Assembly: GCF_022095615.2 (NCBI RefSeq)
Contig: NZ_CP155559.1
Location: 3,345,501-3,409,500, forward strand
Direction of reading: 5' to 3'
Length of the DNA stretch: 64,000 nucleotides
From: Bacillus thuringiensis
Lineage (GTDB): Bacteria; Bacillota; Bacilli; Bacillales; Bacillaceae_G
Part shown: piece by piece, positions 1 to 8,064 of the stretch
Layout of the letters: every line of letters starts with the position of its first letter
Position numbering within the stretch: position 1 is the first letter of the stretch
Notes under the pieces: generated by a model
Database searches by the model: none
What the model saw: the letters and a program-made list of their open reading frames with translations, nothing else
Told to the model about the DNA's origin: nothing
Translations under genes and position numbers: made by a program

Positions 1-1486
1 CTTTATCGTAGTTAATATCTTCAACAGCGAATTCATTCCCTACACCACCGCCAATAGCGTAAATGATTGTATTAATTTCTTCATTTTTAAAGATATCAGC
101 AAGTTTTGCTTTTTCTGTATTGATTACTTTACCACGTAACGGTAATACCGCTTGGAAACGTCGGTCTCGACCTTGTTTCGCGGAACCACCAGCAGAGTCA
201 CCCTCTACTAGGTACAGTTCATTTTTTTGCGGGTTACGTGATTGTGCTGGTGTTAACTTACCACTTAATGTACCTTCTGATTTCTTTTTCTTTTTACCAG
301 TACGTGCTTCTTCTCTCGCTTTACGAGCAGCCTCACGTGCCTGCGCTGCTTTAACTGCCTTTCTCACAAGAAGTGTAGCAACATCCGGGTTTTCTTCTAA
401 GAAGTAAGCTAAATGCTCAGATACAATTGCATCAATTGAAGAACGAGCTTCACTTGTACCAAGTTTCCCTTTCGTTTGCCCTTCAAACTGAAGTACTTCT
501 TCTGGTACACGTACAGAAACGATAGCCGCTACACCTTCGCGAATATCTGTACCTTCTAAATTTTTATCTTTTTCTTTTAATAACGATACTTTACGAGCAT
601 ACTCATTGAACACACGCGTCATTGCTGTTTTAAATCCAGCTTCGTGTGTTCCCCCATCTTTTGTACGTACATTATTTACAAACGAAAGAATGTTTTCTGA
701 ATAGCCATCGTTAAACTGGAATGCTAACTCTGCTTCAATTCCGTTTTGTTCACCAGTGAAGTATACAACCGGATGAATCGAATCTTTCTCTTCATTTAAG
801 TATGAAACGAAAGCTTCAATTCCTGTTTCATAATGAAAGACATCTTCTAAATCATTACGTTCATCTTTTATCGAGATTTTCATTCCTTTTAATAAGAATG
901 CAGATTCACGTAATCTCTCACATAATGTTTCATAATTGTAATTTGTTGTACTGAAAATAGTTGTATCTGGTTTAAAATGTATTGTTGTACCAGAATCTTT
1001 CGTCTTCCCGATCTTCTCCAGTGTCGTTGCAGGAATACCACCATTTTCAAAGCGTTGTTCATAAATATTTCCGTCACGTTTAATCGTCACTACTAACCAT
1101 TCTGACAAGGCATTTACAACTGATGCCCCGACACCATGTAAACCACCACTTGTTTTATAGCCACCTTGACCAAACTTACCACCGGCATGAAGTACAGTTA
1201 AAATGACTTCAGGTGTAGGTTTCCCAAGTTTATGCATTCCCGTAGGCATTCCTCGCCCTTTATCAATAACGCTAATACTATTATCTTTATGTATTACGAC
1301 AGAAATTTCGTCGCCAAATCCCGCTAACGCTTCGTCAACGGAGTTATCTACTATTTCATATACTAAATGATGCAATCCACGGCTATCCGTACTCCCGATA
1401 TACATACCCGGGCGTTTTCGAACGGCTTCAAGTCCTTCTAACACTTGAATTGCATCTTCATTATATTGGAACTGATGCTTCGCCAA
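1..1486 (-). CDS. parE: DNA topoisomerase IV subunit B (partial, C-terminus beyond left edge)
   Basis: ATPase and TOPRIM subunit of topoisomerase IV, which decatenates daughter chromosomes together with ParC. I read it from a TTG start at 1486 preceded by AAGGGGCAAGGAG; the protein begins LAKHQFQYNEDAIQVLEGLE. Visible GHKL ATPase signatures are the N-box DNSVDEA, DKGRGMP and the glycine-rich GGYKTSGGLHGVGAS. The TOPRIM start EGDSAGGSAKQGRD lies near residue 425. About 495 codons are present and the frame is open at base 1, so the rest of TOPRIM and the ParC-binding tail are outside. yneT lies upstream, as in B. subtilis; parC would be expected to follow beyond the edge. Confidence 0.96.
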   Translation of the reverse strand, partial: MAKHQFQYNEDAIQVLEGLEAVRKRPGMYIGSTDSRGLHHLVYEIVDNSVDEALAGFGDEISVVIHKDNSISVIDKGRGMPTGMHKLGKPTPEVILTVLHAGGKFGQGGYKTSGGLHGVGASVVNALSEWLVVTIKRDGNIYEQRFENGGIPATTLEKIGKTKDSGTTIHFKPDTTIFSTTNYNYETLCERLRESAFLLKGMKISIKDERNDLEDVFHYETGIEAFVSYLNEEKDSIHPVVYFTGEQNGIEAELAFQFNDGYSENILSFVNNVRTKDGGTHEAGFKTAMTRVFNEYARKVSLLKEKDKNLEGTDIREGVAAIVSVRVPEEVLQFEGQTKGKLGTSEARSSIDAIVSEHLAYFLEENPDVATLLVRKAVKAAQAREAARKAREEARTGKKKKKSEGTLSGKLTPAQSRNPQKNELYLVEGDSAGGSAKQGRDRRFQAVLPLRGKVINTEKAKLADIFKNEEINTIIYAIGGGVGNEFAVEDINYDK

Positions 1487-1601
1487 ACTCCTTGCCCCTT
1501 TCCTAATCAAATCAGAACATATGTTTCTATTATAGAATAACGCCTCGACTATAGTTTTGGCAAGTTATCTTATCTCTTTTATATACCATTTTCAATAGAA
1601 A

Positions 1602-1625
1602 AATCCTTGTTTTTTCACAAGGATT
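1602..1625 (-). terminator. Rho-independent terminator after the small membrane peptide gene
   Basis: Perfect 8-bp stem AATCCTTG/CAAGGATT with an 8-base loop, followed on the minus strand by TTTTTC. It lies 65 bases after the stop of the 31-codon ORF and upstream of parE. Confidence 0.7.
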
Positions 1626-1689
1626 CCTCTAGGCTACTATTTCAGAAAAATAATCGTTTGTCAACGAGAAATGGATATGTATGCCAAGA

Positions 1690-1785
1690 TTATACATTCC
1701 AAACCTTTATCATGATCCAAATGATCAATATCCAAAATGGGATAACAAGTAACAATCCCCAAAAACAGCCTTTAAAAAATCTCAT
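1690..1785 (-). CDS. Small single-span membrane peptide, 31 aa
   Basis: The ORF encodes MRFFKGCFWG followed by a hydrophobic run LLLVIPFWILIIWIMIKVW, that is, one predicted membrane segment with a basic N-terminus. The start has a good ribosome site (GAGGTG, 7 bases upstream). It sits between yneT and parE and is followed by its own terminator, which supports a real gene. I do not recognise the family. Function unknown; a membrane-located small protein is the only inference. Confidence 0.6.
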   Translation of the reverse strand: MRFFKGCFWGLLLVIPFWILIIWIMIKVWNV

Positions 1786-1860
1786 GATGAACACCTCGTT
1801 CATCGGCCCTATTTATCTATAACGAGGGCTGAATCAATCTTTCTCTTTTTAAAACCTATA

Positions 1861-2274
1861 CTATTTTGTCATCGCATGTTCTACTTTAATACAACGATCC
1901 ATTATTACAGTATAGCCTGTTTCTTGCAAAAATTTATATGTATCTTCATCTTGTACTCCTAATTGTGCCCAAAAAACATCTGCATCAATCTCTACAAACT
2001 CTTTCGCAACATCCATTAAAAATTCTGAACGGCGGAATACATTTACAATGTCAACATGTTCCTTAATATCCTTTAGTGAAGCAACTGCTTTTTCTCCAAG
2101 CACCTCATCTACTGTTGGGTTTACTGGAATAATGCGATACCCAGCATCTTGCATTGCTTTTGAAACCATATACGACGTACGTTCTGGCTTATCCGATAAT
2201 CCAACAACTGCAATCGTTTTGCTTTTCTTTAATACTTCACCAATTTCCGTACGAGTTGGGTTTTCAATTGTCAT
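1861..2274 (-). CDS. yneT: CoA-binding domain protein, YneT type
   Basis: 137-residue stand-alone Rossmann-fold CoA-binding protein of the YccU/YneT family. The N-terminal nucleotide-binding stretch is IAVVGLSDKPERTSYMVS (about residues 21-38), followed by GYRIIPVNP and the DIVNVFRRSEF segment typical of the family. The start has GGAGGG 7 bases upstream. No enzymatic activity is established for the family. In B. subtilis yneT also lies next to parE, so the symbol rests on both sequence type and synteny. Confidence 0.9.
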   Translation of the reverse strand: MTIENPTRTEIGEVLKKSKTIAVVGLSDKPERTSYMVSKAMQDAGYRIIPVNPTVDEVLGEKAVASLKDIKEHVDIVNVFRRSEFLMDVAKEFVEIDADVFWAQLGVQDEDTYKFLQETGYTVIMDRCIKVEHAMTK

Positions 2275-2309
2275 AATTTATCCCTCCTATTCCTTTAGTA
2301 TAGCCGATA

Positions 2310-2344
2310 AAGAAAGTCTCTTTCAATATGAAAGAGACTTTCTT
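2310..2344 (-). terminator. Terminator of htrA
   Basis: Perfect 15-bp inverted repeat (AAGAAAGTCTCTTTC and its complement) with a 5-base loop, starting 10 bases after the htrA stop codon. T-rich on both sides, so possibly bidirectional. Confidence 0.85.
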
Positions 2345-2353
2345 TTATTTCGA

Positions 2354-3595
2354 TTATTGATTCTTTGTAGCTGAGTTATCTGCTAAAGTAGCTGTTTTCG
2401 TCATTTTTTGACCGTTACGATAGAATGTAACTTCTACTTTCTCGCCTACTTTTTTCTTTTCATATAAATATTTACGGAATTGAAGTGAATTTTCTACTTT
2501 TTGATCATCTAATGCTACTACAATATCATATTGCTCTAAACCAGCTTTTTCTGCAGGTGATATTGGGTAAATTTTACCTAATACAACGCCATTTGTTACT
2601 TCTTTAGGTACTTTCAATTGATTTACCGCATAAGCTTGCACATCTTCTAATGAAACAACACCTACTCCAAGAGCTGGACGTTTCACTACTCCGTCTTTTT
2701 CAAGTGATTCAATAACTGGTTTTGCGATATTAATTGGAATAGCAAATCCAATCCCTTCAACTTCTTGTTGTGCAATTTTACTTGAATTAATCCCAATTAT
2801 TTCACCGTTTTGGTTAAATAAAGCACCACCACTATTACCTGGGTTAATCGCTGCATCTGTTTGGATAACTTGCGCTTGCCAATCTGGTCGTTTATCCCCA
2901 TCAATATCTACTGGAATTTCACGTTCTTTACTACTAATAATACCTTCCGTTACACTTCCATCAAACCCTAGTGGATTACCGATTGCAATTGCTTTTTCAC
3001 CAGCACGGATTTTACTTGAGTCACCTAAAGTGGCAACTTTATTTACATTAGACCCGTCAATTTCGACAACAGCTAAATCTAACCAAGGATCTTTCCCTAC
3101 TAGTTTTGCATCTACTTTTTTACCATCACTTAATTTTACAGCAAGTTTATTTGCTCCATCTACTACGTGGTTATTTGTTACAATATATGCTTTATTTCCT
3201 GCTTTTTTATAAATAACACCTGATCCTGAACCAGCTTGTTGTTCTTGGCCTGTTGGTTGCATTGCAAATGGATCAATGCTTTGTTGCATATTAATCACAC
3301 CTACAACAACATCTTTCGCGCCTTCAATCATACCAGGTAAATCAGTTTCATTTTTTGCTTTATTGACAACAGGAACTACAGTACCTTCAACTTTTGAATC
3401 CGAACTGAATGATGATACAGCCGCTCCATTATTTTGAGCCCATGGCATATATGGTGCCGCAAAACTAATTGAAACAGCTCCAACTACTGCTCCGACTAAA
3501 CCTGTGAAAAAATAACCTTTTTTGCCGCCTGATTTTCTCACTTCTCTCGTTTCACTATGCTCTTCATTTAAATTCGGTCCGTCGTAATATCCCAT
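2354..3595 (-). CDS. htrA: HtrA/DegP-type serine protease, membrane anchored
   Basis: 413-residue S1C protease for quality control of proteins at the membrane/wall interface. Layout: cytoplasmic N-tail 1-28, one membrane anchor about 30-47, a low-complexity linker, trypsin-like domain about 90-290, and one PDZ domain about 305-400. The catalytic triad is visible: His143 in VTNNHVVDG, Asp173 in PWLDLAVVE, Ser255 in NPGNSGGALF. B. subtilis has three paralogues (HtrA, HtrB, HtrC); I cannot assign orthology among them. It is a single-gene unit with its own terminator. No CssR-type operator was recognised upstream. Confidence 0.94.
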   Translation of the reverse strand: MGYYDGPNLNEEHSETREVRKSGGKKGYFFTGLVGAVVGAVSISFAAPYMPWAQNNGAAVSSFSSDSKVEGTVVPVVNKAKNETDLPGMIEGAKDVVVGVINMQQSIDPFAMQPTGQEQQAGSGSGVIYKKAGNKAYIVTNNHVVDGANKLAVKLSDGKKVDAKLVGKDPWLDLAVVEIDGSNVNKVATLGDSSKIRAGEKAIAIGNPLGFDGSVTEGIISSKEREIPVDIDGDKRPDWQAQVIQTDAAINPGNSGGALFNQNGEIIGINSSKIAQQEVEGIGFAIPINIAKPVIESLEKDGVVKRPALGVGVVSLEDVQAYAVNQLKVPKEVTNGVVLGKIYPISPAEKAGLEQYDIVVALDDQKVENSLQFRKYLYEKKKVGEKVEVTFYRNGQKMTKTATLADNSATKNQ

Positions 3596-3759
3596 GTTTT
3601 ATTTCCCCTCTCTGGTGAATTCGTACTTTCAGTATAGTCACAGTTTGTGTCCTTCTTGTGAACTCATCGTGAAATCCAATTAAAAAAATACTCTTATCTA
3701 TCATTGTAGACAAGAAAAGTATTTTTTGTACATTCCACCTACAAAAGAGAGTATAAATT

Positions 3760-4129
3760 TGCTATATCCCAAAGCCAAATTACATAGTAATTTACCGAAA
3801 GAATTCTCCTTCCAGAGGCGCGTGAAGGGCGATAGCCCAGCGGTAGGTGGACGATGAATTTCGGTTCGGCATAGCCAAAAACTTTTGATAAACTAGCTAT
3901 ATGAAGTTCTTTGATAACTTGATATATAAGGTTGCAGGAAGAAAATAGCGTGCGAAAACCAAGCCATTCGGTTCTTGCGTAAAATATCAACCGTATAAAG
4001 AAAACTTTCTAACGTTGAACATCTAGGGATTGGATGCCCCGAAGTAACGCTCAGGGAGATGAAAGGTTACTTTCGTCGTGGAACTGAGAAGCTCCCACTT
4101 CAAGCTCTACTAAGTGGTGAGTCGTTCAC
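3760..4129 (+). mobile_element. Non-coding IS200/IS605 (TnpB-type) element remnant or orphan omega-RNA-like right end
   Basis: About 350 bases without a convincing ORF. Near the left side is a perfect subterminal palindrome AAATTAC-ATA-GTAATTT (3777-3793). The right part (about 4026-4129) ends in GAAGCTCCCACTT...AAGTGGTGAG...GTTCAC: a hairpin (4092-4100 with 4112-4121) followed by TTCAC, the arrangement seen at right ends of tnpB-bearing IS605 and IS607-like elements, where omega RNA is encoded. It stops three bases before the stop codon of the response-regulator gene. Neither tnpA nor tnpB is present. Left boundary and family are uncertain. Confidence 0.5.
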
Positions 4130-4132
4130 AGG

Positions 4133-4810
4133 TTATTCTTCAAATTTATAACCAACTCGAATAACAGTACCGATATGCTTCGCTTTATCTCCTAGCTTAT
4201 TTCGTAGTTTTTTAATATGAGTATCAACCGTTCGGTCATCACCGTAGTAATCATATCCCCATAACTGATCTAATAAATGTTGACGTGACAACACAATTCC
4301 TTTGTTCTCCATTAAATAAACAAGAAGTTCAAATTCCTTATGTGTCAATATAATTTCTTCTCCATCTACTAACACCGTTCTAGATAGACGATTTACTTCT
4401 ATTCCAGCTAAAGACATAACATTTTCTTCTGCTACTCCTACCACGCCATCCGCACGTTTCAATAACGTCTTCGCGCGGGCTACTAACACTTTCGGGCTGA
4501 AAGGTTTCGTTACATACTCATCTGCACCTAATTCGAACCCTAGTAATGTATCATCCTCATCTGAACGTGCTGTTAGCATAATAATTGGTACCGCTGATTC
4601 TTTTCTAATTCGTCTACAAACAGACCATCCATCTATTTCAGGTAACATAATATCTAACATAATTAAATCAATTTCATGTTCTGCAAATAATTCTAACGCT
4701 TTTTTCCCGTCTTCTGCTTCAATTACTTCAAAGCCTTCATTACGAAAATAATCACTAACGATTTCACGTAATCTTCTTTCATCTTCAACAAGCAATACTG
4801 TTTTATTCAT
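4133..4810 (-). CDS. OmpR/PhoB-family response regulator
   Basis: 225 residues. Receiver domain 1-115 with acidic pocket E9/D10, phospho-acceptor Asp53 in MLDIMLP, Thr80 and Lys102 in TKPF. The C-terminal winged helix spans about 130-223, with FELLVYLMENKG and the recognition region RTVDTHIKKLRNKL. It starts 18 bases after nrdG and is probably the last gene of the nrdD-nrdG transcript. No histidine kinase is adjacent; the DNA just past its stop codon is the IS605-like remnant. Possible roles in redox or anaerobic regulation are inference from context only. Confidence 0.93.
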   Translation of the reverse strand: MNKTVLLVEDERRLREIVSDYFRNEGFEVIEAEDGKKALELFAEHEIDLIMLDIMLPEIDGWSVCRRIRKESAVPIIMLTARSDEDDTLLGFELGADEYVTKPFSPKVLVARAKTLLKRADGVVGVAEENVMSLAGIEVNRLSRTVLVDGEEIILTHKEFELLVYLMENKGIVLSRQHLLDQLWGYDYYGDDRTVDTHIKKLRNKLGDKAKHIGTVIRVGYKFEE

Positions 4811-4828
4811 ATAATCTATCCCGCCTTT

Positions 4829-5281
4829 TTACTCTTTCAATCGAATAATACGTTGATTGGAGCTTCCGCGAAATGGAAGTGTTAAATCTTTTTTCTCGAT
4901 TTCAAATCTTCCATCGACTAAAACATCCCCATAATGTAACAACTCTATCATATCATTATTTTGAGAACTCTGTATCTCTTCTAACGTATAACCTGTATAC
5001 ATCCATAGATTTTTTTTCAAATCTTTCACTGCTTTTGCTACTTTTTTCACTTCAGCAGCTTGAAAAAATGGATCTCCACCTGAAAATGTTACATCAGTTA
5101 ATGCATTACTTGCAATCTCTTTCACAATTTCTTCTACTGTCATTTCAGTTCCATTACAAATATTCCAAGATTTCGGATTATGGCAGCTGAAACAACGATG
5201 CGGACAGCCCGCAAAAAATACGACTGTCCGCAACCCTTCTCCATCTACTACACTATCATGAATGATGTTCATCACTTTCAT
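4829..5281 (-). CDS. nrdG: Anaerobic ribonucleoside-triphosphate reductase activating protein
   Basis: 150-residue radical-SAM activase that installs the glycyl radical in NrdD. The SAM cluster motif CxxxCxxC is at Cys26, Cys30 and Cys33 (AGCPHRCFSC). A glycine-rich SAM-binding segment TFSGGDPFF follows. The start codon overlaps the nrdD stop as ATGA, indicating translational coupling. Length is normal for the family (about 150-155). Confidence 0.96.
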   Translation of the reverse strand: MKVMNIIHDSVVDGEGLRTVVFFAGCPHRCFSCHNPKSWNICNGTEMTVEEIVKEIASNALTDVTFSGGDPFFQAAEVKKVAKAVKDLKKNLWMYTGYTLEEIQSSQNNDMIELLHYGDVLVDGRFEIEKKDLTLPFRGSSNQRIIRLKE

Positions 5282-7134
5282 TTATGCTTCACCCGATCCA
5301 TCTCTTCACTACGTTTCGCACTATTCCACTTCGACATATCACCTACAAGATAACCTGTTATACGGCGAATTCTTTCTATATTAGCCTCATCTTCATTTCC
5401 GCAGCTTGGGCATTCATTGCCAATAACTCCGTGGTAACTACAGCACTTACAACGGTCAACTGGATGATTAATTGAACCGTATCCAATACCATGATCTGCC
5501 ATCGCTCGTACAATTTGTTTTAACGCCTGTTTGTTATGCATAGCTGCTCCGTCTAGTTCAATATACGTAATATGTCCCCCGTTACATAGGGCGTGGAAAG
5601 GTCCTTCTAAACGAATTTTATTTATCGCTTGCATGTTATAGTAAACTGGGATATGGAATGAATTCGTATAATAATCATGGTTCGTTATACCGCTAATCAC
5701 ACCAAATTCTTCTCTATCTTTTTTCACAAACTTCCCTGATAACCCTTCTGCAGGAGTTGCAATTACTGAGAAATTCAGTTCATGTTCTTCCGTCGCTTTA
5801 TCCATTCTATCTCTCATTAAAGAAATGATTTCATACCCGAGTTTCCATGACTCTTCATCTTCTCCATGATGCTTTCCTGTTAAAGCTACTAAACACTCCG
5901 CAAGACCGATAAAGCCAAGACTTAACGTCCCTTGCTTTAAAATGGATGCTACAGAATCTTCAGGATGTAACTTTTCTCCACCGCGCCATACACCTTGTGA
6001 ATATAAAAACCGAAAATCTCTTGCTCGCTTCGTACATTGATACTCAAATCTCTCTAATAATTGCTTAATTCCTAAATCTAAGTAATAATTTAACGCTTCA
6101 AAAAATGCTTCTTTTGAACCACTAATTAACGCTAATTTCACTAAGTTGATAGACGTAAATGATAAATTCCCTCTTCCAATCGCTGTTTCTTCTCCATGTA
6201 TGTTAGACATAACACGGGTACGACATCCCATGTAACATACTTCACTTTCCGGTCGTCCGTCATAATGCACTGCATTAAATGGCGCATCTAAAAATGAAAA
6301 GTTAGGAAATAATCGTTCAGCCGTTGTCTCTAACGCTAATTCAAATAAATCATAGTTCGGATCACATTCTTCAAAGTTCACACCTTTTTTCATTTTAAAA
6401 ATTTGAATAGGAAAAATTGGTGTTTCCCCTTTACCAAGACCAGCTTGTGTCGCTTTTAAAAGTTGTCTAACTAATAACCGTCCCTCTTTTGATGTGTCTG
6501 TTCCATAGTTAATAGAAATAAACGGTACTTGTCCCCCACCCCTACTGTGCATACTATTTGAATTATGAACGAAAGCTTCACACGCCTGATACGTATCATT
6601 TTCTGTTTCTTTCCATGCAAATTCTTCTATTTGTTCTTTCGTAAGCGGATATGACTCTAATCGTTTCTTATGTCTCGCTACTGTTTTTCTCACATATGGA
6701 GCTAAATCAATATCAAAGAGTGCAAATGATTGACCACCGTGCTGCATATTTTGATTCGCCTGAAAAATAATTGACGAAAGAGCCAATGCACTTTTAATGT
6801 CTTGCGGTTGTCTCATATGCCCATGTCCGGTATGAAAACCGTTCGCAAGCATCTGCGCTAACGGAATTTGCGAACAAGTCGTCGTTCCTGTCGCATAAAA
6901 ATCTAAGTCATGTGGATATAATATATTTTGATTTATCGCTTTTTTCACTTGATCTGACAATAAATTTTCAACTGCATAATATTTCGCACTCTCTGATGCG
7001 AACGTTCCCATTACTCCCATCGGAGAGCGGCCATCTACATTTGCATTTTCTTGCATTAAATCTTGCTCACTACCGTGGACAATCGTCTCAAACACTCTCA
7101 TTAATTCTTCTCCACGTACATTTCGTTGTAACAT
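5278..7134 (-). CDS. nrdD: Anaerobic ribonucleoside-triphosphate reductase, class III, without ATP-cone
   Basis: Makes deoxyribonucleotides without oxygen using a glycyl radical. The radical site is Gly594 in RRITGYLVGD near the C-terminus; a zinc site is formed by Cys562, Cys565, Cys575 and Cys578 (CKCC...CPSC). Substrate-pocket cysteines lie in VCYMGCRTRV. At 618 residues it is about 95 shorter than E. coli NrdD, because the N-terminus lacks the ATP-cone allosteric domain. The ATG at 7134 has GGAGGG 6 bases upstream; a second ATG at 7101 (MRVFETI) also has a ribosome site, so the start is not fully settled. NrdR-like boxes lie immediately upstream. Confidence 0.95.
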   Translation of the reverse strand: MLQRNVRGEELMRVFETIVHGSEQDLMQENANVDGRSPMGVMGTFASESAKYYAVENLLSDQVKKAINQNILYPHDLDFYATGTTTCSQIPLAQMLANGFHTGHGHMRQPQDIKSALALSSIIFQANQNMQHGGQSFALFDIDLAPYVRKTVARHKKRLESYPLTKEQIEEFAWKETENDTYQACEAFVHNSNSMHSRGGGQVPFISINYGTDTSKEGRLLVRQLLKATQAGLGKGETPIFPIQIFKMKKGVNFEECDPNYDLFELALETTAERLFPNFSFLDAPFNAVHYDGRPESEVCYMGCRTRVMSNIHGEETAIGRGNLSFTSINLVKLALISGSKEAFFEALNYYLDLGIKQLLERFEYQCTKRARDFRFLYSQGVWRGGEKLHPEDSVASILKQGTLSLGFIGLAECLVALTGKHHGEDEESWKLGYEIISLMRDRMDKATEEHELNFSVIATPAEGLSGKFVKKDREEFGVISGITNHDYYTNSFHIPVYYNMQAINKIRLEGPFHALCNGGHITYIELDGAAMHNKQALKQIVRAMADHGIGYGSINHPVDRCKCCSYHGVIGNECPSCGNEDEANIERIRRITGYLVGDMSKWNSAKRSEEMDRVKHK

Positions 7135-7145
7135 TTATAACCCTC

Positions 7146-7193
7146 CACCAATATGTTGTTGTCTTTTGATTAAAATGTTACTACATATAGTCT
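7146..7193 (-). promoter_or_regulatory. Tandem NrdR-like boxes upstream of nrdDG
   Basis: Two 10-bp cores, CAATATGTTG (7149-7158) and CTACATATAG (7181-7190). Each matches the NrdR core CWATATATWG with one mismatch. Their centres are 32 bp apart, three helical turns, the spacing known for NrdR box pairs. They lie between the nrdD start and the Fnr-like site. Confidence 0.65.
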
Positions 7194-7202
7194 TGGTGTT
7201 TA

Positions 7203-7218
7203 TGTGAAAAATGTAACA
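7203..7218 (-). promoter_or_regulatory. Fnr/Crp-type site upstream of nrdDG
   Basis: TGTGAAAAATGTAACA matches TGTGA-N6-TCACA with one mismatch. On the minus strand a possible -10 (TAACAT, 7175-7180) would place the site near -42, an activating position. A looser palindrome, TGTGA-N8-TCACG, lies at 7223-7240. Confidence 0.45.
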
Positions 7219-7291
7219 TTCCTGTGAAATTTTTTTCACGAAATAATGAATTTTTCATTTACAAAAAAGAAATGTGCTCTTTACAAATGTA

Positions 7292-7300
7292 TGGTACAAT
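7292..7300 (+). promoter_or_regulatory. Extended -10 promoter element of plsY
   Basis: TGGTACAAT is an extended -10 (TGnTATAAT type) 60 bases before the plsY start. No good -35 was seen. Confidence 0.35.
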
Positions 7301-7359
7301 ATACGGGAAAAACTCTTTTTACCCTTTATCAACACATTTGAATAAAGGAGACTGAACTT

Positions 7360-7956
7360 ATGGTTACTACATATCTTTTATTTATCGTTGCCTACTTACT
7401 TGGCTCGATTCCATTCGCACTAGTCGTTGGAAAAATCGGCTACGGAATCGATATTCGTGAGCACGGAAGCGGTAATCTAGGCGGAACAAATACATTCCGC
7501 ACACTAGGGAAAAAAGCAGGTTTTATCGTTACAATTGCTGACATTTTAAAAGGTACATTAGCAACAAGTCTACCGATTATTTTCGGATTAGATGTTCACC
7601 CACTATGGTTCGGATTAGCAGCTGTTCTTGGACATGTGTATCCGATTTTCGCGAAATTCCGTGGTGGTAAAGCTGTTGCAACTTCTGCTGGCGTGCTATT
7701 ATGCTACTCTCCAGTTGTTTTTGCAATATTAGCTGTTGTCTTTTTCAGCCTTTTATTTACAACAAGATACGTATCACTTTCTTCTATGGTAACAGCCGTC
7801 GTTGCTGTTATTGCATCCATTGTTAGCGGGGATAAAATCTTCATTATTGCGATGTGTTTATTAGCAGGTATGGTTATTTATAAACACCGTGCAAATATCG
7901 GACGAATTATAAATAAAACTGAACCGAAAGCAAACTTTTCAAAAAAGCAAAAATAA
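7360..7956 (+). CDS. plsY: Acyl-phosphate glycerol-3-phosphate acyltransferase
   Basis: 198-residue integral membrane enzyme that transfers acyl groups from acyl-phosphate to glycerol-3-phosphate, the first step of phospholipid synthesis. Family motifs are visible: GSGNLGGTN (37-44), [10 protein letters not shown] (99-108) and [10 protein letters not shown] near residue 173. Several membrane spans separate them. The start has AAAGGAG upstream. It is followed by a strong terminator. In B. subtilis plsY is the former yneS, next to yneR and yneT, as here. Confidence 0.97.
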   Translation: MVTTYLLFIVAYLLGSIPFALVVGKIGYGIDIREHGSGNLGGTNTFRTLGKKAGFIVTIADILKGTLATSLPIIFGLDVHPLWFGLAAVLGHVYPIFAKFRGGKAVATSAGVLLCYSPVVFAILAVVFFSLLFTTRYVSLSSMVTAVVAVIASIVSGDKIFIIAMCLLAGMVIYKHRANIGRIINKTEPKANFSKKQK

Positions 7957-7971
7957 GATCGTAACCCACAT

Positions 7972-8025
7972 AACGCAAAAAGAAAACGTGAAGCATATTA
8001 ATAGCGTCTTTTTGCGTTATTTTTT
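7972..8025 (+). terminator. Terminator of plsY
   Basis: 11-bp stem AACGCAAAAAG/CTTTTTGCGTT with a 25-base loop, followed by ATTTTTTA. Confidence 0.8.
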
Positions 8026-8064
8026 ATACTAAAGAAAAAGCAACATAATTTGGAGGAACTATAC

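Noticed and set aside
63..407. 114-codon plus-strand frame and similar frames to 5.5 kb
   Set aside because: They lie opposite parE, htrA, nrdG and nrdD, have no ribosome sites and give no recognisable protein.
3739..3990. 83-codon minus-strand frame inside the IS605-like remnant
   Set aside because: No ribosome site; the frame is likely a by-product of the repeat sequence.
3780..4129. Group I intron of an IStron
   Set aside because: The conserved P, Q, R and S core elements could not be found.
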